A stretch of 64,000 nucleotides of DNA from Pelobates cultripes (taxonomy: Eukaryota > Chordata > Amphibia > Anura > Pelobatidae), in NCBI GenBank assembly GCA_933207985.1, contig OW240913.1:101239909-101303908 (forward strand), in the 5' to 3' direction. The notes under the pieces were generated by a model, which worked only from the letters and a program-made list of their open reading frames with translations, did not search any database and was not told the DNA's origin. Every line of letters starts with the position of its first letter. The stretch's first letter is position 1. Shown piece by piece: positions 44,140 through 57,290 of the stretch. The translations under genes and the position numbers were made by a program.

Positions 44140-45080
44140 ATCAGAATCACAAAAGGCAGAGTATACCTGTCTTTAGAATTAATAGGTGTCAAGGTCAATC
44201 ACTCAAACACAAACCAAGACATATTACCGGGCATTAGAATGGCCAGACCTAACATATATGCGAGTACAACATAGAATAGTCAGACAGGCCAAGGTCAGGA
44301 TTGGAGACGCACCGATAAATGTAGAGCAAAGCCAAGGGTCAAGGATACCAGAAGAATGGTTAAACGAGGAGCAAAGCCAAAGTCAGATACCAGAAAAGTC
44401 TAAGCTAAAGAAACGCACTCTCGGGCTACAAAGACCATGACAGGGCCAGGAAGTGATGTCGAATAGGGCTAAATGTGAGCTGATAGGCTAGGGAGCCAAT
44501 TAAGTATATATAGTATAAATAGGGCTTACTGGTATCAATGAGGCAAAGTGTGAGCGGAAAGGCTAGGGAACCAATTAGGGTAATATGTCAACAGTTATAA
44601 ATGGAATGCTAAGCCCAGAAGTAAGATGGGTAACTTTCTCTTCAAGGGGCCAAAGATAAAGAATGCTCATCCCCACTGGCTGTTCATTGCATGCATGCAC
44701 GCGCACGTGCACCCATGATGTTGGCTGAACGTCAGGAAACATTAGGAGTGGAGAGCCAGCGTATGTGTGGATGGTGGGATTGAAGCGGCGCGGACCGAGA
44801 GGAGGAATGACACTAGGTTAAAGCAGGATAGAGAGAATAATCAAAAACAGTAATAAACCAAAGTCAGGATCACAGAGGTACAGGATATATATATAGCATA
44901 GATGAAGGAACTACCCAAGGTCAGGATAATGTATATACACAGAATTAAGAAGAAGTTGAGGTCAATTGCAGAAATTTTGAATACTATAAAATAAAAGCAC
45001 TGACTAGGAACCAAGATGGAAACCACAACAGGGCAAAGACATTGGGCAAAAAAACGACATATATATATTGCTCCAGGCCA
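44140..45080. repeat. Unidentified moderately repetitive block, LTR-like character
   Basis: The sequence has internal near-repeats (gagcaaagccaagggtcaag, gagcaaagccaaagtcagat; gctagggagccaatta, gctagggaaccaatta) and a CpG-containing patch at 44690-44790. It resembles the untranslated leader or LTR of frog retroelements in style. No protein or sharp border was seen. Confidence 0.3.
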
Positions 45081-46182
45081 TCCTTGTGACCCAAAAACAA
45101 TGGAAACGAGGTCACAGGAATGACATGGGTAAATGGATAAGGAGACCCTGAAAGTGACATTATGAGCATAAACATAAACATAAATTCCATTCTTTACTGA
45201 TTTCAAATCGAAATTTAAATAACAATAACTTACAAATCTCTTTGTCAATAATAAAAAATGAAATAATTAATATCTGATTAGCTCTAAATCAATCCAATAT
45301 ATTTTGTAGGGATGAATAGCTATGGACTAATCATCCTGTTTCATTTTTTAGATAATTCTGATGTATGTAAGCGGAAAATGAAATGAATTGTTTATGTCAG
45401 ATTCCGTCTAAGAAAAGGTGACATTTACCGGTATGTTACAGGAATTGTACTCTTGAGGAATGATTTTTTTAAAAAAAATGCAATTCTAAATATAATTTTA
45501 TATTGTGAATTGCCCACATGCTTTGCAGAAAATGTAGATGCAATTTGCAATGTGGGCCCACGTCATTAAAAACATCTGTGATGTTAACAATGTAAGGAAG
45601 CACCTTTATATAGGAAAAATACATAATATTTTTACTGAAAAGTGTTTCTTTTAGACTTCTTATTGATCTTTAGTTTAGGAGTTTAGAATGTATCATATTA
45701 CAACAATACAATTTAAATAAGAACAATCTAATATAACTAATTTACCTATGATGATATAATTTGTAGGCAAAAATCTTTTTTCAGGAACACAATTGAATAA
45801 AACTTGTTTTTCTGCAATGTTCCATTTTTTTTAATATTAAATGTTTATTAAATTGCATCACAATCCAGCTCAGTCCAGGCACACAGGGCACGCATTGTAA
45901 ATGAGCATGGGAAATAGAAACATTGGGGGAGATTAATCAGTGTTCTAATTTTTATTTTTGGTTTCTAATCTTTCCGTGTTTATTAAAGTGTTCTGAAAAT
46001 TATCTAAAGAACGTTAGTAACAGAAAAAAAGAGAAGAGAACCAGAACTATTTGTTGATTGAAAAAGTGATGCAAAGACTGATAAATCCATTGTGTCACCA
46101 TACATTCAAAAATGTCAGCTCGCAAAAGAAGCAAAAGACAACAAAAGACAAATTTAATAGAAACAAGGTGCAAAAAGTGTCC
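45081..46182. other. No gene seen; AT-rich
   Basis: AT-rich spacer with no recognised family or exon. Confidence 0.4.
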
Positions 46183-46520
46183 TGTGTGTGTGTGTGTCTG
46201 TGTATCTGCATGTGTGTCTGTGTATGTGTATATGTACATACATCTCAGCATGCAAACATCAACACTACACACAAATACATCCCTGCATTCAAACATCAAC
46301 ACTACATACAAACACACCCCATAATTCAAACAACAATACATAAAAACACATCTCTGTATTAAAACACCTATATTATGTATACATATATACACACACACAC
46401 ACACCCCGGCATTAAAAAACCAACACTGCCCATAAATGCACATGTGCATTCAAACACCAACACTACATACAAACACACCCTTACATTCACACAGATACTC
46501 TATACAAACACATGCTTATA
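46183..46520. repeat. TG- then CA-rich simple-repeat tract
   Basis: Plus-strand TGTGTGTCTG repeats (46183-46235) give way to a long degenerate 'aacactacatacaaacacac' array of ~30-base units (46250-46520), with (CA)n at 46388-46404. Reading frames through it are low-complexity. Confidence 0.75.
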
Positions 46521-49500
46521 TTCAAATACACAAACACTGCTCAGTGCAAAATACAACTGTGCATGAACATGCAAATGGTAGATCCTCAGTTGGCAAAGCA
46601 TTGTGGGAGTTGTACGACAGATAAGGATCTACTTGGCCATCCTTGTAAGGTATTGCACCAGGGTCCTCTCTACGTTAGTTTTGCCACTGTCTGTATGTGT
46701 TCTCATTGCTGACTGAATGGAGTATAGGATACAGTTATTAACAATAATGGAACAGGAGCTAAGATGGAGGCACCGAATTGCAGGTTAAAGAGGATTTCTA
46801 CATTAAAAGAGACACGCCGAGCACTAATACAGCATTAATGCATATGGTTTAGGCATCATTAGTATGCTGCGTTTTTTTTTATTCCATTCTCAATTTTTTT
46901 ATAGGTTTTGCCCTAACCCTACCTCCTTAGCCACACACCCCTCACTCCAGAAAAATACTTCCTTATCAAGTGCAAGTACAGAGCTCATCCCCTGACAGTG
47001 CTGAATGATTTCAACTACAGAGGAACCAGCATTAGGAGGAGAGGACACCCAGGGAGACATATACTAAGGATATCACTACCTGTCTGCAGTTTCTCTGACT
47101 GTCTGCAGCCAAGTTGTAAATTAAACACAATTCACTCAGTGCTGTTCGATGCTAAGCTCAGTGAAAATGCTTTGAGTTAGCATGACACAGTGCATGTTCC
47201 TGTGCTTTCTGGGAGCATTCTAGGGTTTTTAATATCAGTACACTAGAGATTGAAAGTGGGACAGTATCCCAAAAGCATGACTTTCCTAGTCAAATGCGGG
47301 ATAGTTGGTATATTGCTATTTTATTCAGCAGCATTTTATAGCACGGCTTTAGAATTTTGTATCATTGGTTTACTATTGTGCAGTATAGCTGTTATATTCG
47401 GTAGCGCTGCTGTAGTATCTGTAGTATTGCTCTAAAACTCTGTTACATAGATTGTGGTTGTAATGGTGTCACACTGCACTATTGCTATGGCTGCTGTCTG
47501 TACCCGCTTGATGTCAGCATGAACATGTTTCTCGAATTGTTTTACTTTACATACAAAAATAAATGAAAGAATATATGTGTACTCTCACCGTGAAAATGCA
47601 GGCAGCCATCTAGGGTCACAGGTCCATGATTGGCCTAACCATAGGGGTTAATTCATTAAACATTTCTAACGTTTCATAAATTTAGCTTGTGCCTTCGATA
47701 CATATATAAGTATAGAAATTGTTACTGTTAAGTATGTCTGATAGAAACCCATAACAGATTTATAAAGTAAGGAGATGAGGCGTGCCTTTGCCAGCCTTCC
47801 ACTCTTAGAAACTTTTCTGATCACTCGTGTACTGGCTTGAATACAAATGACAGCTGCAGCAGATAGTTCCAAGCTCTCAATTGTCTTCAGTTTCCCAGCA
47901 CAGCCAATGGGTGTCACATCATCAGAGTGCTTGAGCTAGACCCAGCATTGCACATTAACTGTATCAGTGACCCAGCATCAACAAAGAAAGTAGAACAAAC
48001 ACCTCACCAACCAGACTAAATTCTAAACAATATTAACACAAACAACAAGTAAGGAATATGGCAATATGAGCAATGTAGTCAGCAGCAACGGTGTGGAAAC
48101 ACTTTATATAGACTGATAGCGTTAGTCCTGCTGACTGTGTGTGCACTCTTTGCTAACCTTAACTCACAGCGATTGTGAGTAAGAGGGAGCCCTAGATGTG
48201 AGGTTAGAGCCTTCTTCAATGCAATTAATCAACCGACACTGTACTCTTCAGTGATCAATTGGTTCTCTTTGTCTCACATTGATAACGCGTTATAGTGAAT
48301 GCGAAATGTGTCCAGTGCCCTTCTAGGCTGTATACCTGGCCTTAATCACCTGCCCCCGACAACCCATTCTTACAGTTGCAAGGATCCGGGATTTTGATTT
48401 TTATATATATATATTTATTTATTTTTTTGTAGTCTCTCTCATACAGAGTTTATCTGGGTCTCATGTCAAGTATGAGGTCGGATTATATTATCTTTTGTAC
48501 CATGTTGCACACTGCACAGATAAATGATGTACTTTTAAGGATCCTCCTTGCTGGAATTTTTGGTTTTATGACAGTGAGGTCTGTTTGGAAGATAAGCTAT
48601 ATTTGTACATTTATTTAAGAAATTCCGTTAGCTAAATTACCTCCAATGCAGTAGGACAGAGGAATGTAGAAATCATTCACATGTCTAATTTCATATCAGG
48701 AAAATGACTTTGGCCATTAGTGATCTATGGTGAAGAGCAATTGGAAAGAAAGTCAGCCAGATCCCATAAATTTACAAAGTGATTGTGGTGGGATATGGCA
48801 TGGCTAAAAAGATTATTATGAAATACATTTTTTTATTGCTTTATTTGCTTTTCCTTTATTCATTAAAATGCATACATGTGACTCTTTAAGTCGAAATGCA
48901 AGCTTATATAAAAATAACTTTTGCTCTATTACCTTACAGCTTTGTGAACAAATATATTGGCACATTATTTTCCTTCTACTTTAAGAGCTCCATTTGTACT
49001 TTTATGGAAAATTCTATAAAATCCCAAAATAAAGTTACAAATAAAAAAATATATATATAAAACTCACACTTTTGCAACAAGAGTACACTTGCGTGACACT
49101 GGAATTAATTCAATTCCACATTCATGTTAAATTTGACTCCGCTCTTTTAATCTTTTTACATTCTCTTCTAAATCATATTACTGTATTAACCCTGTGTTTT
49201 CCAGGGTGTCCCTAATGGCTATATAGTGCCTTAAAATGTTTATGGTCTGTTAAGATTCTTAATCTGGTAAATTGATTCATATTCTACAATGAAAATACGC
49301 TAATGGCTTGCTGGTAAAAATGTCATCAGTTTTGTGAAACTAATTTTTCGTTATGAGGTAGTGAAATGCCCCACCCATAAATCACTGTACGTTGTCCTAC
49401 AGATTGTTTTTCAAAGTCTTTGTGTAAGTGACTGCTGGTGATATAGGAGTTTTTCATTGCTGTCAATACATTGTGATGCTCTCGGCAACCTCTGTTGGCA

Positions 49501-50653
49501 CGCTTGATCTATTTGGAGTTTGACCTTTAATGCTCATCAAATCAAAGCAATAGATGTTGAGTTCAGTTATGCTCTGACATGTGCCCAGGTCAGGAAGATG
49601 AAGAATGGCAGTCATCTAGCATGCTACTTTTGTCTATTGTTCAACACCCTTTCAGTATTTACTGATATCTGGAAGGGAGCCATGTTCATCAAACTGTGTT
49701 GATGTACTTTTTTTGTGTGTAGTTAAGCATTACATTTCAAAGGAAAAAAAATGTAAAAGTGTCCATTAATTAATTAATTACACAGGTTGAATGTGGTACT
49801 TGGGATTTTGTTGGGCACAATCATTACTGCCTTCATTGAACCTGAAGCCCAGAAATTGTTTTAATTCCCAAAACTATCCGTACATTTGTCCTGTGTTTCA
49901 GGACCTATGGACTTCCTATTTGTTGACAAATGGAGATATTGCTGGAGACAGGATTGTTAGAGATGCATGTTTGGTGCAGTTGTAGAAACCACTGCAGACA
50001 GAATATATATATTTTTCATTTTAATTTTTTTATTTTAATAATGCATACAACGGTTATTATAAATACCAAGCAGTAAAAATATATATTAATATATGCTTAT
50101 ACTACCTTACTAAGCTACTTCAACTTCTCGATTCACTGTGTGTGAGAGGATACTGGGCTGACATGCAAAAATAATGTAATGCTGGAAAATTAGACATATT
50201 TTCTAGTAAAAACATTAATTTGTATTCATGAAGGTCCTAGGTGCAGATTAGAATTGGGAGCACCCCCTGTATCTATGTGATGCCTAATAGACTGGTTCGG
50301 CCTCCAGTAAAAGGTGGATGGCTGGTACAGGTTTGATAGAAAATGTAGTTGGGTACAGCAAATACTTGGCTTGTTTTCTTCTACTGCAGGCCACCAAGTG
50401 TGTCTGATACGAAAAAGGTGCATTGTATTGATGTAATTAAGCTTTATAGTAGGAACATGAAAATTCCTACAGGACAACTACTTACTAAAAACGCAAAACA
50501 ATATTAGATCAGTATTCTAAAATGCATTTTTTTTTCTGTTTTAAAACCATTTCTAGAGTATGGATCTAAAAGAAAAACCAGCTCAGTGCTCCTGATAATA
50601 GCTTCAATTTTAGAGTTTTGACCCACAATCGAAAAATGCAAATGTACGTCTAC
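46521..50653. other. 4-kb stretch without a recognised gene; few repeat scraps
   Basis: Contains a MITE-like scrap near 46805-46870 (attaaaagagacacgccgag) and an inverted 'gggatagttggtat' scrap near 47250-47315. A frame at 47250-47435 is hydrophobic (ILLFYSAAFYSTALEF and GLLLCSIAVIFGSAAVV), with no matching exon signals seen. Segments 48590-48760 and 49400-49700 are repeat-poor. I see no gene here. Confidence 0.35.
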
Positions 50654-50657
50654 TTAA

Positions 50658-52762
50658 CCCCTTAAGGACGGAGCCAAATGTACACGTTGTGAACAAAACA
50701 AAATGTAAACAAAACCTGGCATTTGCGCTACATGTCTGTCCAACCGTAATTCACCTCTTTCATATTAAATGCACCCACCCTTATTATATATATCATTTTA
50801 TTCAGGGGAAACAGGGCTTTCATTTAATATCAAATATTTAGCTATGAAACATAATTTAATATGAAAAAAATGGGAGAAAATACGATTTTATTGGATTTTT
50901 TTAGTTCTACATGACAATTAAATGGTCAGTGTCATAATACTGTTTGCTTTTACTGCAATAAAATACACATATTTGTATTCAGCAAAGTCTCACGTGTAAA
51001 ACAGTACCCACTATGTACAGGTTTTATGGCGTTTTGGGAAGTTACAGGGTCAAATATAGCACGTTACATTTGAAATTGAAATTCGCCAGATTGGTTACGC
51101 TGCCTTTGAGACTGTATAGTAGCCCGGGAATGAAATTTACACCCATAATGGCATACCATTTGCAATAGTAGACAACCCAAGGTATTGCAAATGGGGTATG
51201 TCCAGTCTTTTTTAGTAGCCATTTGGTCACAAACACTGGCCAAAGTTAGCGTTAGTATTTGTTTGTGTGTGAAAATGCAAAAAATGCCAATTTTGGCCAG
51301 TGTTTGTGACTAAGTGGCTACTAAAAAAGACTGGACATACCCTGTTTGCAATACCTTGGGTTGTCTACTATTGCAAATGGTATGCCATCATAGGGGTAAT
51401 TTTCATTCTTGGGCTACCATAGGGTCTCAAAGGCAAAGTAACCAATCTGGCGAATTTTAATGTGAAAAAAATGAAACGCAAGCCTTATATTTGATGCTGT
51501 AACTTTTGAAAACACCATAAAACCTGTACATGAGGGGTACTGTTGTACTCGGGAGACTTCACTGAACACAAATATTTGTGTTTCAAAACAGTAAAAAGTA
51601 TCATAGCAATAATATTGTCCGTTTAATGCTGTTTGTGCGTGAAAAATGCAAAAAACGTCACTTGTACTGGCGATATCATCGTTGTAATACATTTTACTGT
51701 TTTGAAACACTAATATTTGTGTTCAGCGAAGTCTCCCGAGTAGAACAGTACCCCCCATGTACAGGTTTTATGGTGCCTCGGAAAGTTATAGGGTTAAATA
51801 TAGTGCTAGCAAATTAAATTCCCTTTACTTTCGGCATGGGTTGTCATGCAGGTCCTGCTAATTGTAATTAATTAAGATACCTAATTATGAAAAAATATTA
51901 CATAAATATATATGTAGAATCAATATATGTATATATATACGTATGTGTATATATATGTATATATCTATATAATTTTTTTAAAATATTTTTATTTATATAT
52001 GGGTATATATATAGTGATATATACGTATATATTTATGTGTATAAATATATATATTATTTCGTTCTATGTGTATTTTGATATATATATATATATATATTAA
52101 TTTCACAATACAGTTAGAACGAAATAACACACATCTATATATTTTTTAATTATTTATTTTTAATTATTTTTTTAATTTTATTTTTTAACTTATTTATATT
52201 TTTATTTTTTTTATATTATATATAAATATATATATAACAATAATTATATATATATTTAATCAGTATCAGTCTACGTGTAATTTGATATTAATATATATAA
52301 TTATATATATATTAATAGTAAAATACACCTAGACGGTGTATGTGTGTGTATGTATATGTGTATATATATACTTAGATCATATATATATAATATATATATA
52401 TGATCTAAGTATATATTATTTATTTTTTTACACTATTTATTTATTTCATTTTTATTTTCAGCCAGCAGGGGGACCACCTGTCATTACAGGCAGCCCCCCT
52501 GCTGGCAATACAGAAGCCAGCTATACCCGGCCATGTGATTGTGGGGTCCTCGCTAGGACCCCACTCTCACACGCCGGGGGGCTTCCTGGAGGACGGTCGT
52601 GCCGCGGGGGGCTCCCTGGGAGTCCCCCCCACCGCGATCGCCGGCGTGGGACCGCCGACGACCGGGTAAGTACAGAAAGACCGGAGGGCGTACTATTACG
52701 CCCGGCGGCGTTTAGAGCCGCCTATTAGAGGACGTAATAGTACGCCCTCCGGTCTTAAGGGG
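50658..52762. mobile_element. Non-autonomous TTAA element with piggyBac-like CCCCTTAAG ends and large inverted arms
   Basis: TTAA lies at both junctions (50654-50657 and 52763-52766). The left end CCCCTTAAGGACGGAG pairs with the complement of CTCCGGTCTTAAGGGG. The end resembles the CCCCTTCAGGACCG terminus of the piggyBac element at 13283-17097. The interior has three related arms: about 50940-51245, an inverted copy at about 51285-51605, and a third in the first orientation at about 51600-51810. Then comes an AT-rich tract (51880-52440) and a GC-rich right part (52460-52700) with the hairpins GCAGGGGG/CCCCCTGC and GGGGTCCT/AGGACCCC. No transposase is present, so it would depend on an outside piggyBac-type enzyme. 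Confidence 0.75.
50940..51605. repeat. Large imperfect inverted repeat inside the TTAA element
   Basis: The left arm includes 'aaattcgccagattggttac', 'gcataccatttgcaatagta', 'gtccagtcttttttagtagc' and 'ggtcacaaacactggcca'. The right arm carries the complements in reverse order from 51290 onward. The loop is about 40 bases near 51250-51285. Identity is roughly 85-90% by eye. Confidence 0.85.
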
Positions 52763-52911
52763 TTAAAATAAAGGCGCTCTTTTGTTTATTTTGAAGCCCT
52801 ATATGCGTTCCTTCGTTGGAGTAAGAGTTTTCAATTTCAAGTTATTTTTTCACCCTCTTTATCAGCACACTATGCTGGCGCGACGTATTATTGGGCTGGT
52901 ATAGAATTTTT

Positions 52912-52946
52912 TTCCAGGGCTGATTTTAGTTCCCAGTCCGGCCCTG
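52912..52946. repeat. Short inverted CAGGGC...GCCCTG pair
   Basis: CCAGGGCTGATTTTAGTTCC and CAGTCCGGCCCTGG form the two ends of a very short palindromic unit. The CAGGGC ends look like hAT termini joined after an internal deletion. Confidence 0.4.
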
Positions 52947-53524
52947 GCTATAGGGACTGATCTTGTCCCATAAACTTCTGAGGTAAACCCAAAGAGTCCT
53001 TCCAGTCATAACAGGATGATTTGAATTGCCCTTTTAGTCTATAGCAGCCATAAGGCAGAGGATATTAGTTTATACAAAGGCAGGTTTACGGCTTAGTGAA
53101 TCAGGCTGCATTTATTATTGGCTGAGCATCACAGCTAAGTTCTCTCTATGAAAAGCCTTCTCTAATTTATATGTGGAGTGCTAACATTACAGTCTTCCTG
53201 ACTGACAGCCCTAGTCGACTGTATTATAGTGGTAGCGATTTGTAAAAAAAAACGCCACTGCCACTATAATTCAATAAACCAGGGCTTCCAAATATAAGCG
53301 TGGGCTAAGGGGGCTTTAATGCAAAGTGCTTGTAGTACTTAGATTGACCCTTTAAAGAATTATACAAGCACCATACTATGTGCTAGGAGGCCACTAAACT
53401 GATGTAAAGATCATCAAATGACTCTGAAACAGATGAAATGCATTTCCTGGAGTGAAGAATCATATTTCACTATGTGACAGACAGTTCAAAAGTTGTGTCA
53501 AGGGGACTAGACACCTTAATAACT
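52947..53524. other. No gene seen; MITE scraps
   Basis: Contains 'gactgacagccctagtcgac' and 'cactgccactataattcaat' (53200-53275), and 'gaccctttaaagaattatac' near 53346. These are scraps of TTAA-type MITEs. No coding sequence. Confidence 0.4.
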
Positions 53525-53905
53525 GTCAGGGAACATCTTAACAACTTGTAGGCAATTCTGTGTGTCAAAATTTGCAACGAATGTTTGGAGAAAGCACATG
53601 GCTGTTTCAGCGAATAAGCAGTAACTCATTACAGAAGACAAGGTCCATATAGACATTATTTGGCAATTCTGGAAAGAAGAATATGACTGGCCTATGCAAA
53701 GCCACCTGGTCTCGCTCCTATCAAACACCATTAAGAAATGTAAAGGTGATCATTAGAATCATTTGCCCAATATCAGTGCCCATCCACACCCGTGTACTTG
53801 TGGCAGAATAGAAGCAAACCTCAGCAACAAAATTCAGATATCTAGCATAAACATTTCCAGAAAAGTGTAGAGTACACAACAAACAACAATGCCTATTCAT
53901 TTGCA
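53525..53905 (+). pseudogene. Tc1-like transposase remnant, C-terminal half
   Basis: The plus strand contains, in order, blocks recognisable from a fish/frog Tc1 transposase. They are a KVHIDIIWQFWKEEYDWPM reading (53640-53700), a worn version of the segment before the terminal Glu (tcctatcaaacacca), then CPISVP (53766-53785), a worn EWKQ block and 'gaaaagtgtagag' near the end. The catalytic Glu cannot be placed with confidence. It is a different or much older family than the element at 30098. Confidence 0.6.
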
Positions 53906-53964
53906 ATGAGAACTACAATAAAAAGGTAATACACATATGATATGATTTTATATATATATATATA

Positions 53965-55250
53965 TTAGTGTAGATTGGATTAGCCGTATTAGTCCAGTAG
54001 AAAAAAATCCAAAATAACAGAGTATTACAGTATGCAATGATACCTTCTTTTTTTAATTCTTTTTTTTTCAGTGCATAATGTTAAATCATAACATATCCGT
54101 AATGCCATGCAACATAGTAAGATATAATTAAGTAGTTAATAGGATGCAATGTATGCATGGCTTAGAGAAAGTGTGCACTTTAATGAAGTGGCCTAGGCAG
54201 TCATAAGGAACTGTCCAGCTCTATGTGCTTTTAATGTTCAAATGGGCACAGCCTGATTGGGCTGGGGCGTTCAGTGGTATAGACAAGTCGCGGGTAAGGT
54301 ACCGCCTGAGAGGGTGACCATTGATAGTTTAGGGCGTCTTATGTCCAGAGGCATATTGGTTAGTCCTCTTGACTTTCAGGGACTATGTTAAGTCATGTCT
54401 ATGGGTCGATTAGGTGATTCGATGGTCTCTGCTAGGTCGAGTGTAATGCTAGTGTGGTAGTGGTCTGTTCTGTACTGGCTAGGGTTGTAGGAGAGCGAGA
54501 GTGGCGTTCCGCTTCAGGTTTTGACTATAGGGTACCTGTCAGTAGGCAGTACACTTGTAGTGTCGCATAGTTGCTCCTGTGCTGGCTTTCATCAATCCCT
54601 CAAGTGCATTGGGGGGGGGAGGGGGGAGTGAGTGGGGTGTCATAAGTAGCAAAAGATGTGCCTGAAAGTGAAAGGTGCAGGTTGAGTGTCTGTGTAGATT
54701 CGTTCTAAAATGCAGCTTAAGGTTTCTCAGAATAATTCTACACAGACACTCAATCAAGAACCACAAGGAAAATGGATATTGTACCCGTGTTGGTCATCAC
54801 TTCACCCAGACTGGTCACTCCATCCAAAACCATCAGGATTAAAATTCTTTAACTTTATTGGATCCATTTATATACATACATATATGCAGCTATATACTTG
54901 CATGCCCTGCTCAGCTGTTTTCTTGGGGTTTTTTTCTCTATTTTTTGTGTTTTTTTTCTTTCCAACTAGCTTATTGACTCTCCTCTGTTTATTTACTTTT
55001 TTGGGGTATTCTCAGCAAACCTGTACCTTTCATTTTCAGGCACATCTTCTGCTATTTATGACACCCCACTTACCCCCCCCCCCTCCCCTTCTCTAACATC
55101 AGTTGTTTTAAGTGTTAACTCTATCAGATTAATAAGCAATCCTTCAGACCTGAGGAAGAGAGGAAAACTTTCGAAAGGTTGTCTTTGAAATATTATGTTA
55201 GTCCAATAAAAAAGGTATCATTGCATACTGCAATACTCTGGTATTTTAAC
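53965..55250. repeat. Composite of a dispersed repeat: end at 53965, inverted middle, and a plus-strand end at 55000-55250
   Basis: The left end reads 'gtagattggattagccgtat' and 'cagagtattacagtatgcaa'. On the minus strand 54590-54720 reads 'cacctttcactttcaggcac' and 'tatgacaccccactcactcc'. On the plus strand 55020-55250 repeats 'tttcattttcaggcacatct', 'ttatgacaccccactta', 'taacatcagttgttttaag', then the hammerhead-like motif and 'gcatactgcaatactctggt'. The arrangement suggests two head-to-head copies. The family is unknown, with a Penelope-like retroelement as one possibility. Between 54050 and 54560 nothing is recognised. Confidence 0.5.
55143..55190 (+). ncRNA. Hammerhead-ribozyme-like motif
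   Basis: Positions 55150-55156 read CTGAGGA, matching the hammerhead core CUGANGA. After one extra A, GAGAG (55158-55162), a GAAAA loop and CTTTC (55168-55172) form a five-pair stem II, directly followed by GAAA (55173-55176) and then GGTTGTC with a GTC at 55181-55183. The flanks 'ttcagac' before and 'tttgaa' after the GTC can pair weakly as stem I. The extra A before stem II and the weak stem III are departures from the classic fold. Hammerhead motifs are known in Penelope-like and other retroelements, including in amphibians. A chance hairpin in a repeat remains possible. Confidence 0.4.
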
Positions 55251-55253
<3 letters not shown>

Positions 55254-55319
<66 letters not shown>

Positions 55320-55352
55320 AGAAAGAGAGAGAGAGAGAGACACACACACACA
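55254..55352. repeat. (TA)n-(GA)n-(CA)n compound microsatellite
   Basis: About 15 TA units are followed by a GA run, an interrupted GA run and a short CA run. Confidence 0.95.
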
Positions 55353-57290
55353 ATCAATCAATGTTGCTATTGTACATATATATACCTAAATAGAATTGTA
55401 GAAACTCAATCGAGGGACTTCATCCCTGAACACTGTAAATGAGCCTATCACAGCAGAGTTCCCTTATGAATTTAATTAGCTATAGAAAATGAAAGCCAAA
55501 CTAAAGTTCACAAGGATAACAAGAAAATGCACAATGTTTTGTTTCCCAATGAATGTAAAGTCACAAGAATTCTTGGGGCACGCACAGTATGTTTTCATTT
55601 GGTTGACAAGTTACAGACATTTTGTTCATGCAACGCCTGATTTGCAGAAAGTTCTAAATAGGAACGTAATGTAGCGACGATCAAGATAATGCCCAGCCAC
55701 AGATACCATTCACAGTGTCTGTTTCTTGTTACTTATACTGAGATCAATTCTAATAGTTAACAAAACAGTGTTTTTCCATGCCAGACTCTGGATACCTTCC
55801 AAGACGTTCACATGCTGTATTTGGATTCTAGCATCGACCTATTTGAATTGATATCTTGGTGTTTAATTAATATGTGTGCGTTTGTAATGTGGACAGCAAA
55901 CAGAGGTGCCATGCACTTTGGAAGTGGTTTGATACGGGATCACAAAGATAGCTGTGTGTTATTATATGAGCCCTTTTTTTATCAGACAGACTTGATTTAA
56001 GCGTTATAATGACATATATAGAAACAAAGAACACACAGCATATAAATAGATGGCAGATAAGGATAAGGGTGAATTGCCCTATTGTGACATATTATTTCAA
56101 GGGCCTATATGATGGATTTCAAAACTAAAAACTGCAATTAAAGTTGTTAATAGGCTACAAAAACAAATTACTATATAAATAATATTAGCATCTATTTCTG
56201 CTTATATTTTAACATGCAGAAAACGCAAAGGATGACTGACAATGCATTATTCATGGTTCAAACATGAAATAGATTAATGTAATCGCCACTGTTAATAAAG
56301 AGGCCCTAACTCGATATTTCTTGCCAAGTAGCAAGATATGACCTCTAGCTATAGCACAACATTGGGAAGATCAGCAGCTGTTGTATAAAATATACACAGT
56401 ATAACAGAGGGGGATCCTACTTTAGGGTATTGGGATGGCAAAGCCTGGTTGTGTCTGATGGGAGTTGTAATCCACAAATAGGGTTGACTGAGACCTTCTG
56501 CTTGATTTTTTGTCCAATGCCTCATAATTGTTCCTGAGCACAGACAACTATGCAGAAAGGACAGATTAACATAGGGGCAACTGGAGCTAATACTGCAGGG
56601 CACAGACTGCAAAAGGCCTGAGCCTAACTTTAAAAAAATATATATTTTTTTCTTAGTGTATTGTACTACTTCTTTTAAGTATTTATTCCTAGCTTGTGGC
56701 CAGGAGATGCATATATCCTCACTGACCTTGGTGAGCAACATATTAAGCACCATCCACAAATGATAGCTTTGAGAATTTATATGTAAATCTGTACCTGACA
56801 TAGAAGGGACTTATCACTGCTCCATGCCCATTGCATTCAGTCCCACTATGCCCCGTAACCAATATGATGGATTGCATTTGCCCAATGACCCCCTAGGCAA
56901 GAACCCCTTGTACTCATCCCTCTTCCAATATATTTTTGAAACACATCCTGTTTGTGAATTTGGATTTTATATATTTTTCATTATATATTCTAATATTATT
57001 CACCACAGTACATTTCATCTCCTTGCCCATGAAGTCCCTAATCCACGAATGCCCTAATTGACGAATACGTCTTGCCTCTTTTTTTACTAGTCTTCATAAC
57101 TGGGAACGTAGGTCTTTACAAGTTGAAACCTTTCTAATACTTTATTGGCTCCTTTCCTAACGTGATTGAAGTGTTCCACCATCAAGAACGGTCCTATTCT
57201 TTCAAGTTTGCTATTTCTCACTTTTAATCTGACCATCATTTTTTTTCTCATTTTTAGAAATAGAAAACTGCTATTTTATTCCCCCATAGT
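55353..57290. other. No gene seen
   Basis: About 1.9 kb of mostly AT-rich sequence. A scrap near 56430-56490 (gatggcaaagcctggttg, gggagttgtaatccacaaat) resembles the foldback hAT family. No gene is recognised. Confidence 0.4.

Noticed and set aside
47250..47435. Hydrophobic 61-residue frame ILLFYSAAFYST... as a membrane protein exon
   Set aside because: It overlaps an inverted dispersed-repeat scrap and lacks splice sites; Leu/Ile/Val richness is expected from AT-rich DNA.
51414..51817. Two similar proteins encoded on opposite strands (both starting MFQNSK)
   Set aside because: The similarity comes from the inverted arms of the TTAA element. No protein family or codon constraint is visible.
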